From Jaltomata sinuosa (taxonomy: Eukaryota > Streptophyta > Magnoliopsida > Solanales > Solanaceae): 64,000 nt of DNA. The notes beneath the pieces were generated by a model. That model saw only the letters and a list, made by a program, of their open reading frames with translations, searched no databases and was not told where the DNA came from. The DNA lies in assembly GCA_003996215.1 (NCBI GenBank), contig QJPP01000827.1:682001-746000 (forward strand), read 5' to 3'. Shown one piece after another: positions 49,312 to 59,019 of this stretch. The translations under genes and the position numbers were made by a program. Every line of letters starts with the position of its first letter. Position 1 is the first letter of the stretch.

Positions 49312-49655
49312 CCCCATGATAAGTTGGTATTCTACCTACTTATTTAGCTTCTAATCTTATAACTTTGCTAGTATAAGACACAAATTTCTTCTATTTTACA
49401 GGTTTCTGTGTTTTAGAAGTGTTCGGGAATGATTCGAGTGAAAATAAGTCAAATGGGAGCTAAAAGGAGTTGCTGATCACTGACACCAAGTTACTCATCG
49501 CGACCGCGAGAGTAAGTCACGCGACCGCAATGCACAAGGAGAAAGCTAAAACTACGTGACTGCAAAGAAAAGCCACGCGACCGCATGGAGGAAGAAGTCA
49601 GAACTACGCGACTGCGATGTTGAGACCACGCATCCGCGTGATGAGAAAATATAGA

Positions 49656-49673
49656 ACTTCGCGATCGCGAAGT
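49656..49673. repeat. 18-bp perfect palindrome in a CpG-rich repeat cluster
   Basis: ACTTCGCGATCGCGAAGT equals its own reverse complement. It lies in a 200-bp run (about 49497-49700) with six or so copies of an ACGCGACCGCA-like motif, in the solo gamma LTR. Confidence 0.8.
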
Positions 49674-50248
49674 ATGATCACGCGACTGCAATGAAGCATC
49701 GTCAGCTGCAGGACAGATTTGAAAATTCCCACTTTCAAAAATCCTAATTGATACAAAACACTCCTCAACCATTTTGGAAGGATCTTTGGCTATTTTTATG
49801 ACTTTTGGCAAGCTTGGAGAGGAAGTTCATCAACCAACACCATAGGAGTGAAGATTTGGATGCTCTTTATTGTAAAATCTTTAGTTTCCTTTCTTTAACT
49901 CTTGTTCTTAATTTCTATTTTATTGGTGTAATTGTTGAATTAAGATTTGGATTTTGTATTAGAGATAATACTTGTTGGGTATTGAATTCATATATAGATT
50001 TTGTTCTTGTTTGATTATTTGGGTCTATTAATCCTCCATTCTTGAAATTGTAGTCAATAGTTACAAACATTGACTTAGCATACTGATGTGCCGCCATTCT
50101 ACGGCACATTTGACTCCTTTAACTAAGAATAATCGTGAGTTTGCAAGCAACCATTGTCGTTTTTGATGTTTTATGTTGGAATTACAGGAAATAGCGACAA
50201 ACGTAGAAAAGGAAGGAAAAACGATCAAAAGAGCGCCACTGGTTAAGA

Positions 50249-50486
50249 GTGATGGCCACCATGACGGGCCGTCACACATGCGACGGTCCGTCAAGTAGAC
50301 CGTCAAGTTGAGGCAGCACACTGCCTAGTGGTGACGGCCACTGTGACGGTCCGTCAAGCATGCGACAGTCCGTCAAGTAGACCGTCAAGATGAGGCAGCA
50401 CACTGCCTAGTGGCGACGGCCACTGTGATGGTCCGTCAAGCATGCGACGGTCCATCACCCAGACCATCAAGTTGAGGCAGTACGCG
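50249..50486 (+). repeat. 82-bp tandem repeat (3 units) in the TR-GAG2 5' LTR
   Basis: Units start at 50249, 50331 and 50413 (GTGAYGGCCA...), exactly 82 bases apart. Each carries three or four GACGG/CCGTC arms and a GAGGCAGCACACTGCC tail. The array lies just upstream of the TATA box. Confidence 0.9.
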
Positions 50487-50530
50487 CGACGCGGATTCCG
50501 AACGTTTTTTGAGTTTATTTCCTGGACTCC

Positions 50531-50538
50531 TATAAATA
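50531..50538 (+). promoter_or_regulatory. TATA box of the TR-GAG2 5' LTR
   Basis: TATAAATA preceded by GACTCC, about 45 bases after the repeat array and about 950 bases before the LTR end. Confidence 0.7.
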
Positions 50539-51485
50539 CCCTAGGTTAGGTTATTTCATGATCATTCATTTACAAGTTCATTACCCAATAGTTCTAGGAT
50601 TATTTTGAGCGAGAATTCGAGAGGAAAACACTACACAATCACGTTTGTCTTCTTGATCATCTTGTTCTTGAACGTTCTTGGGATTTTAGACTCTTGTTCT
50701 TGAAAAGCTTGAAGCTTGTGTTCATCTCTTTTGTAAGAACTCTTTCTTATTATTATGAATACTATTTCTTCATTCTTTCGTTTTGCAAACATGAGTAACT
50801 AACTTCCCACAACTAGGGTTGTGGGAGCCATGGCAAAAGTAGCAATATAGATTCCGGGTAGCGTAGGGTTCAATCTTTATGTTGTCACGTGGTTAATCAT
50901 TCACTTACTAACGTTTTCTAGTGGTTGCAAACATTAGAACATACCTATGTTTAATTTGCTTGAGTAAAGAGATTAAAACCGGGAAATTTGATTAACTACA
51001 AGGATTCAAGACTACCAACTCTCGTCTCATGATTAATGTTGTAACTAGATTAATCTACTTGATGTTTAGGATTGAAACAATAAAGTTTACCTTTTCAAGT
51101 TCGAGAGAATTGAAAAGGAAATTTGTCTAATTGGTTGAGAAACATTTAGACGACCCATGAATTCAATCACATCGTGATATGCATATAGAGAGAACCCGGT
51201 CAAGCCTTGAGTCGAAATTGTCACGACGCCATGGTGAACACTTCCCTAGTTCACTCTCATATTGATTATTAATCGCGCATTATTATTTTCTTTGGTTAAA
51301 ATATTGTTCACACAACACCCCCCAATTTACCGGAAACTATCGACTACTAGTCATTTGATTCACTAAAGACTTAACTCTCACCATATTCTCTGTGGGATCG
51401 ACCCCAACCTTAGTTGGGTTCTATATTTGACTACCACCGCTTACGCTTCTTTGATTAGAGGTGTAGTTTGGGTTTTATCAAAAAG

Positions 51486-51503
51486 TGGCGCCGTTGCCAG
51501 GGA
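51486..51503 (+). promoter_or_regulatory. Primer-binding site of TR-GAG2 (Asp tRNA)
   Basis: TGGCGCCGTTGCCAGGGA, five bases after the LTR, with one difference from the TR-GAG1 site. Confidence 0.88.
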
Positions 51504-51609
51504 ATACGGTTGTTAATTAAGTCTGGTGTGTTTATTTGACTCTTAGTCATACTTTATTGCTTTTACGTTTTTTTGTTGTTTTTGTTTTTGACAGGGTACA
51601 GAGTTGTGC

Positions 51610-54183
51610 ATGCCAAGAACCCGGCGCTCGGGTGAATCAACATTACCTTACGATCCCGAGCTTGCTAGAACGTTAAGGCAGAATATGGCCGCACAACAAG
51701 AGGCAGCAAGGCTCGCTGCAGAACTGCAGGCCCAACAAAATTTGAATGCTGGAGGTCTGCAGCACGATCTTGAGTTGCATGATGAGGATAATGATTTGGA
51801 TGGAGTTGGCGCTATGGGCGCCATTGTTGTTCCACCACTACCGCCCGGAGCCAAGTTCAACATCACTAGCACGATGATTCAGCTGTTGAACTTGAGAGGA
51901 GTATTCCGTGGAGCAGCTGGTGACGATCCAAACAATCACTTAATAAACTTCGTGGGTATCTGCAAGTCGTTTGAACTGCCGGGCGTGAGTCAGACAGCGA
52001 TCAGGCTCAGGTTGTTTCCGTTGTCTATGTCTGATGAGGCAGCGTTATGGTTGACAGAACTGACCCCCGACTCTATCGCAACTTGGGGAGAGTTGAAAGG
52101 AGCTTTCCTAGAAAGGTTCTTTCCTCCCTCTAGGAGGATACAGTTGAGGGACGAGATTAGCAATTTCAGGCAGCAACCTCACGAAGCATTGCACGAGACC
52201 TGGCTGCGATTCAAGAAGAAGCTAACACAATGCCCGAACCATCAGTTGAACGATGAGTTTTTGATGCAGACATTCTACAAGGCACTCAATTCGGCTACCA
52301 AGCCGACGTTGGACAACGCAGCAGGTGGAGCATTTATGGGTCGCACTTTTGCCGATGCCACAGCTATTTTGGACAGGCTCACCAAAACCAACAGGGCCTG
52401 GCATACACGTGATTCAGAGGTACCAGCTAGTACTTATGCAGTTGGTGTGTCAGCGGAACAGCGTAGAAAAGATGAAGAACGGGACCAAGACATGGCCCAT
52501 CTAAAAACGCAAATGGACCTCTTGACCAAGCACTTGATGTCAGGAAGTATTGAGAAGGTGAAAGCCGTGGGTTCGCAAGGTAGAGCAGCAGGGGTTGAAT
52601 CTGATGAGGAGGCCAACTATTTGGGGGGTTTCCAGGCCAACGGCCAGGGAAACCAAGGTCGGAACTATCAGAGAGACAACCACTATGAGAAAGGCGGCTA
52701 CAAAGATCGCGACCAAGGAAACTGGAGGAACAACACCGAGAGAGGTGGGTTGTATATACCACCTGGTAATCGGGACAAGGCTAACAACGAGGCAGAGACT
52801 TCGAAGCTAGAGAGCATGATGGCGAAGATGCTGCTAAAGGTGGAATCGACTGACTCTGGGGTAAAGGAGATGAGGAATGAATTATCTACATTAAGTCAGT
52901 TAGTGGATTCACATTCCACCGCGATCAAGAAATTGGAGCAGCAAGTGGGGCAGATTTCGGCATCCCTAAATCCAAGGAGGACGGGTACCTTGCCGAGCGA
53001 CACCGTCCAAAATCCGAGGAATGACGCGAGCTGTATTGCGATCACTACAAGAAGCGGAAAAATATTACCGAATTCACATCCGGTAATCCAGACTTAAGTA
53101 GGTGATAGCGCAAACGACGAAGCAGTAGAGGAGGAAACGCCAAAACCCGTGGATAAAAGCAAGGAGGCCGAAAAGCCTCCAACTATGATGCCTCGGCCAC
53201 CACCTCCTTTCCCACAGCGTTTGAAGAAGAAAGCTGACGATGGTAAGTTCCTGAACTTCATGACCATGCTGAAGCAGATTTCAATAAACATACCATTGGT
53301 GGAAGCGCTGGAACAAATGCCCGGTTATGCCAAGTTCATGAAGGACTTGATTACAAAGAAGTGGTCGGTAAGTTTTGAACCGGAAGACAACCTCCACCAC
53401 TGCAGCGCTATTTTTTCAAGGTCGTTAGTCGAAAAGAAGGAAGATCCAGGTGCTTTCGCTGTTCCCTGTACTATCGGGAAGCTCAACTTTGGAAGAGCAT
53501 TATGTGATCTTGGTGCTAGTATCAACTTGATGCCGCTAGTAGTTTACAAACAATTGGGTTTAGGAGCTCCTAAACTGACGTCCATGAGAGTGATGATGGC
53601 TGACCGTTCGGTAAAGCGACCGGTGGGAATCTTATCTGATGTGCTCGTCAAGATTGGTAAGCTTATATTCCCGGCCGACTTTGTGATCTTGGATTGCGAA
53701 GTAGATTTTGAAGTTCCCATAATCTTGGGATGACCTTTGTTAGCCACGGCTAGAGCGTTGGTTGACATGGAAAGAAATGAACTGACCTTCAGGCTAAACA
53801 ATGAAGTGGTCAAGTTCGATGTGTCCAAATTGATGAAGCAACCAAGTGACATGAGGGTGGTCGCGGTCATCAATGTTATTGAGGAAATCCCTGCGGATGT
53901 GTATCTTGAGGAAAAGGGTTGTGTTGAAACCCAAGATGTTATGAGAGTAAGGTCGCGATTGCAAGAGGACGAGCAGGTGAAGGAAAGCGGTGAAAATAAA
54001 TCAAGAAAACGAAAACACCGCAAGAGAACCTGCAAAGAAAGAGCGAAGAAGTTGGCGCGACTAGCTGCGGAGCCGATGAACGAAGAAGCTGGAACGCAAC
54101 AGCAGTGTGTCGCGTGCACACACTCCATCGAGTTCTCCTGTTTTGGAGACCCTGGCGGTCTCCAACATCATGTCAGAATATGA
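51610..54183 (+). pseudogene. gag-protease of TR-GAG2, two in-frame stops
   Basis: The ATG at 51610 (MPRTRRSG) starts a frame that aligns throughout with the TR-GAG1 protein: gag domain WLTELTPDSIATWGELKGAF, then FFPPSRR and WLRFKKKL; protease DLGASINLMP; basic KSRKRKHRKR; C-terminus GDPGGLQHHVRI. It is interrupted by TAA at 53095-53097, where the sister copy has Gln, and TGA at 53731-53733, where it has the Arg codon CGA. No frameshift is needed. Everything else is well kept, so loss was recent. As it stands it would yield an N-terminal product of about 495 residues containing the gag domain without the protease. Confidence 0.9.
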
Positions 54184-55724
54184 GTCCTATCGACTTCACA
54201 GGTATTCCTTTCTCTCACAGTTTTTATCTTTCATATGGATGCATTGGGGACAATGCATGAGTCTAAGTTGAGGGTGGGGAAACCTGTGAGTCACCACCGA
54301 GCATTTTTGTTGCCGTGTTTCTTTTCCCTCCGGTGTGCTATCTAGTAGAACCGGCATGTTTAGGTTGTATTTTTAAATTTTTGTTTTTTTTTAGTGTCTA
54401 TAGTGATGAGCATGGCGTTTTTTCTTGACTAAAAGGAGCCCCTTTAAAAAAGTTTTCTGGTTTTGTACCTATGTTGAAACATTGACTGTCTGGATCCTTG
54501 AATGTCATTGTATGATTATGATTAGAATGAGTATGCTTAAGCCGAGCGGTTGTTTGATAGTTGGTAGCGATATAGTTTCTTGGTGCCAAGAGCGTGTGAG
54601 ATTATTGTTATAAATTCTTACGCTGTGCATGCATCTAGAACTTGCCCGGTCTATTTTGTTAAGTTCGAAGTTTGGTTGCTTAGGAAAGGATCACAGGCCC
54701 TTTTTGTATGCAGTTCACTTAACCTAAAAGACCGTCCAAATATAAATAATCCCTTTGATCCCTGTTTAAGCCATAATTGATCGTATTCTTTCAATAACCT
54801 GTCACCATTCCTGTTTAACTTTGAAACCCTATTTTGGCCCTGGTCCTTCCTTGGACATCGTGCACCTCAACTCAGGCAATCAGCCTAAATTGAGGGTGGC
54901 TACTATAGAGGTAAACCCTGTTTTGGCCCTGGTCCTCCCTTGGATATTGTGCACCTCAACGCAGGCAATCAGCCTAAGTTGAGGGTGGCTACTACAGAGG
55001 TGAATGATGGGAAAAAAAGGATGAAGAAGATTGGTTGTGAATAGAATGAAAATTCGGGTGTGTGCCTAAGAAAATAAAAGAAAAATAAAAAGAGATGAAA
55101 AAGATCGAAAAAAAGTGATAAAAAGAATTGTCAGAATAAAGAGGCCGCACCTGTAGCTAAAGAGAAGGAAATAAGAAGGTGAATGAGGATGGACAAAGTA
55201 AAGTTATGTGGTAATAAGACGTCAGTGGTTCCAAGGAGGGCTGAGTCACTAACCCCTAAATGTATTCTACCTACACCTGAAGCCTCATTACAAGCCAAAA
55301 CAAGTCCTGTAGTGATCCCGAGCGGCTTTCTAAAGAACTGAAATAGAATAGTAAGGGCAAGCCTATGGCATCGCATGTGCACTGTTTGAAATCGTTTGTG
55401 AGTGCGAGCGTCTTACCTAGTCCTAAATTCTGTGTTTGGGACTTCTTTGTGGTGAGGGCACCAAGATCTCCGTATTATCTATTGACTGTTAGGATAGCGG
55501 CGCGTGTGTATCCATAATGTTCTATCATATCGGAATGACATGGTTGGATCCTTGCAAGTTAATGTTGAATACATTTGTGTGCTACCGGGGGGTGGCATGA
55601 TTTAAAATCGGATAAACTGTTGAAGGGCCATGATTTGCTAGTGACACGAGTCTTAGTTGAGTCGTCTTTTTGTGTTTGTTGTCATGTTGCTTGAGGACAA
55701 GCGAACGTTTTAAGTTGAGGGTGT
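54184..55724 (+). other. 3' non-coding region of TR-GAG2
   Basis: Nucleotide-level counterpart of 28526-29978, with AAGTTGAGGGTG-type motifs at 54264-54280, 54885-54900, 54974-54990 and, as the polypurine tract, 55711-55724. The sense frame near 54580 lacks an ATG, and indels relative to TR-GAG1 make it unlikely to code. Confidence 0.7.
54832..55009 (+). repeat. 89-bp tandem duplication containing the PPT-like hairpin
   Basis: TTTTGGCCCTGGTCC starts at 54832 and 54921. Each copy holds the hairpin CCTCAACTCAGGC/GCCTAAATTGAGG (54864-54898, 54953-54988). TR-GAG1 has one copy, so the duplication happened in the TR-GAG2 line. Confidence 0.8.
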
Positions 55725-57121
55725 TGATGTGCCGCCATTCTACGGCACATTTGACTCCTTGAACTAAGAATAATCGTGAGTTTGCAAGCAACTGTTGTCG
55801 TTTTTGATGTTTTATGTTGGAATTGCAGGAAATAGCGACAAACATAGAAAAGGAAGGAAAAACGATCAAAAGAGCGCCACTGGTTAAGAGTGACGGCCAC
55901 CATGACGGGCCGTCACACATGCGACGGTCCGTCAAGTAGACCGTCAACTTGAGGCAGCACACAGCCTAGTGGTGACGGCCACTGTGACGGTCCGTCAAGC
56001 ATGCGACGGTCCGTCAAGTAGACCGTCAAGATGAGGCAGCACACTGCCTAGTGGCGACGGCCACTGTGACGGTCCGTCAAGCATGCGATGGTCCGTCACC
56101 CAGACCGTCAAGTTGAGGCAGTACGCGCGATGCGGATTCCGAACGTTTTTTGAGTTTATTTCCTAGACTCCTATAAATACCCTAGGTTAGGTTATTTCAT
56201 GATCATTCATTTACAAGTTCATTACCCAATAGTTCTAGGATTATTTTGAGCGAGAATTCGAGAGGAAAACAATACACAATCACGTTTGTCTTCTTGATCA
56301 TCTTGTTCTTGAACGTTCTTGGGATTTTAGACTCTTGTTCTTGAAAAGCTTGAAGCTTGTGTTCATCTCTTTCGTAAGAACTCTTTCTTATTATTATGAA
56401 TACTATTTCTTCATTCTTTCGTTTTGCAAACATGAGTAACTAACTTCCCACAACTAGGGTTGTGGGAGCCATGGCAAAAGTAGCAATATAGATTCCGGGT
56501 AGCGTAGGGTTCAATCTTTATGTTGTCACGTGGTTAATCATTCACTTACTAACGTTTTCTAGTGGTTGCAAACATTAGAACATACCTAGGTTTAATTTGC
56601 TTGAGTAAAGAGATTAAAACCGGGAAATTTGATTAACTACAAGGATTCGAGACTACCAACTCTCGTCTCATGATTAATGCTGTAACTAGATTAATCTACT
56701 TGATGTTTAGGATTGAAACAATAAAGTTTAACTTTTCAAGTTCAAGAGAATTGAAAAGGAAATTTGTCTAATTGGTTGAGAAACATTTAGACGACCCATG
56801 AATTCAATCACATCGTGATATGCATATAGAGAGAACTCGGTCAAGCCTTGAGTCAAAATTGTCACGACGCCATGGTGAACACTTTCCTAGTTCACTCTCA
56901 TATTGATTATTAATCGCGCATTATTATTTGCTTTGGTTAAAATATTGTTCACACAACACCCCCCAATTTACCGGAAACTATCGACTACTAGTCATTTGAT
57001 TCACTAAAGACTTAACTCTCACCATATTCTCTGTGGGATCGACCCCAACCTTAGTTGGGTTCTATATTTGACTACCACCGCTTACGCTTCTTTGATTAGA
57101 GGTATAGTTTGGGTTTTATCA
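55725..57121 (+). repeat. 3' LTR (delta) of TR-GAG2
   Basis: 1397 bases, partner of 50084-51480. The 82-bp units start at 55890, 55972 and 56054, and the TATA box is at 56172-56179. Confidence 0.92.
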
Positions 57122-57737
57122 CATACTAATTTGGGTTTTTGCTTGAGAGAGGATTACCCTAAATTTGGGAATATTCAATAGTGGGAATTTGGGGTTTCCA
57201 CTCTAGACCAAGGCTAGAGATAGTTTGGTTGCCGAAAACTCCCATTTAAGAGTTGGGGTTAGAGATAACCCAACTCACTCAAGTTAAATTGGTTGGTTAT
57301 TGCTTACTTGTGGTGGTTTCAGAGAACACACGATATATATGCTCGATTGGTCGAAATACGGTTAGGCATACCTTTAGCCAAGACTACCTAGGTGTTATTC
57401 GGGTGCAAGTCTTGTGAATTGAATTTCTATTCCCAATTTTCCCTTGTTGTCCTTGCTTAGATAAAGCAAGGAAATCCATTGATCACTTTATCTTTTATTT
57501 GATTTTCTTTTATCTTTAGTGTAGTTTAACCCCCCCCCCCTCCTCCTTTAGATATCTTTTCCCCTTTTTATTAATTAAACTTTAATAAGTTGCTTCGATT
57601 CTCTATTAGCTTGATCGCGACTACATTGTTTCCTTGGGTATGACCCCGACACTCGTTGGGAATTATGAATTTTGTTTTTCTCTGACGATCATCGTGACCT
57701 CCAACTCGGGGAGCACGATTTGACCGTTATCACCCCA

Positions 57738-58806
57738 CTGGCCTGAACCTCTACCACTATAATGGGAACCACTATAACCACTCTGATATCGAGGCTATTA
57801 GCCCTAGCCCCCCGATCATAATAGTGCAAATCCTCTATAGTGTGAACATGATATAGTATAACCTGGAAAGATCAACCGCTAGCAACTAATACCTCAGATG
57901 TATGTCTGAAATCTAATCTGAACCCCCAAGAAAATCAACAAACTCTGTCGAGCTCGGTAGGGATAATCATGGCCCCAAATAGAGCAAGCTAGTGGAAGTG
58001 AGTCTCATACTAAGATACGATCATAGATCCCTGCATAAGTATAGTGAACTGCTCTCTATGATGCTCTTTGTCTCTCTGTGGCAATAACTTGGCCATAACA
58101 GCCTTATAAAACTCTAACCAAGACAACGAAGGAGATGTAGATGGTCTATAAGCAACCTGGGCCCTCCACCATAACTTAGCAGGGCCCTCAAGCTGATAAG
58201 TAGTATACCCAACTCCGTGAGTCTCTAACAACCCCAAATAATGTAGCATCTCCTCAGAAGTAGTTATAAAATCATGTGAATCTTGGCCAGGAGTACCAGC
58301 GAACCTTAGCGGTGCTAATCTTAGAAACTTACCTAAAGCCTTCTGCTCTATCTCTGTCATAATGGGTGAGGAGCAAGAGGCTGTGAAACAAATGGTACCG
58401 GAAGAACCTCAGCACGGGGAGCCGCAGTAGCAGGTTATGCTCTTGAACTCTTAACACCCAGGGCTGTCCCCTGAGCGGATGTTTGTGCCATATCTGAAGG
58501 TTGATCCTCAGTCATACCCAACAACTGAAGAAGTAGACCTTAAATATCTAATGAAAGAGTTGGGGCTGATGTTGGTATAGAAGCTGGTGTCGGCATTGGT
58601 GGTACCTGGGTTGTCCCCTGGTCTACAGGTTGCTACTCTGGGACTATCTCAAGCTTAAACTCAAGCCTAGGAGCTCTAGCTTGTGCCGCTGCTCGGTCAC
58701 ATCCCCAACCTCTACCTCTACGACCTCCCCGGCCCTTAGCTGGAGTCAGGTATACTGGGGTTAAAGGCTCACCCTCGCTCGCTGCCAAAGCCCTCATACG
58801 AGCCAT
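57738..58806 (-). pseudogene. Tekay-2 gag, N-terminal part and gag domain
   Basis: The probable start is the ATG at 58806 (MARMRAL), followed by a Gly/Arg and Pro-rich leader with stops. The gag domain is in the frame 58360-58010: LRLAPLRFAGTPGQDSHDF, TTYQLEGPAKLWWRAQ, SLSWLEFYKA and GSMIVSEYE-like sequence. The gene continues at 49311 and below on the other side of the gamma solo LTR. Confidence 0.75.
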
Positions 58807-59003
58807 CTATGGAAAAGTGAAGTAGAATAAAAGAGTTTCTAAGAAACCGTCTAGGATAATATGCACGATATAGAAGCAAGACAAGATCCATGTTTCCTAA
58901 GATGCCATTATAGCCTCCTGAAGATTGAGTATAGATGTCTCCTCCCTGATCTTCAGGACTATACTAGACATTGGCTCCTACACCGATGACACAGTTGAAC
59001 TTA

Positions 59004-59016
59004 GGCTCTAATACCA
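59004..59016 (-). promoter_or_regulatory. Primer-binding site of Tekay-2
   Basis: Minus-strand TGGTATTAGAGCC, three bases inside the 5' LTR. It differs from the Met-tRNA site TGGTATCAGAGC at one position, the same C-to-T as in Tekay-1. Confidence 0.8.
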
Positions 59017-59019
59017 AAC

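Larger units (their letters stand above)
50084..51480 (+). repeat. 5' LTR (delta) of TR-GAG2
   Basis: TGATGTGCCGCC to GGGTTTTATCA. U3 contains the 82-bp repeats and TGACGGNCCGTCA palindromes (50262-50274, 50344-50356). The TATA box TATAAATA is at 50531-50538. Confidence 0.92.
50084..57121 (+). mobile_element. TR-GAG2: gag-only LTR element nested in the gamma solo LTR
   Basis: 7038 bases, with two delta LTRs of exactly 1397 bases each, a near-perfect Asp primer site and a perfect duplication CATAC (50079-50083, 57122-57126). Same family as TR-GAG1, opposite strand. It holds a gag-protease frame broken by two stops and a 1.5-kb 3' non-coding region, and no pol. LTR copies differ at about two dozen positions by eye, mostly transitions, concentrated in the tandem-repeat part. 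Confidence 0.92.
49317..57732 (+). mobile_element. Solo gamma-type LTR nested in Tekay-2 gag, split by TR-GAG2
   Basis: Begins TGATAAGTTGGTATTC and ends TTTGACCGTTATCA, with a perfect duplication CCCCA at 49312-49316 and 57733-57737. Without TR-GAG2 it is about 1373 bases (49317-50083 plus 57127-57732) and has no internal region. Its ends and its U5 motif (CTTGGGTATGACCCCGACA) match the gamma LTRs of the Athila-type element in reverse orientation, but the rest is diverged, so it is a relative. It contains an 11-C run at 57530-57540. Confidence 0.85.

Noticed and set aside
50249..50486. CRISPR-like look of regularly spaced palindromic repeats
   Set aside because: The units are contiguous with no unique spacers, lie within an LTR and are present in both LTRs of a plant retroelement.
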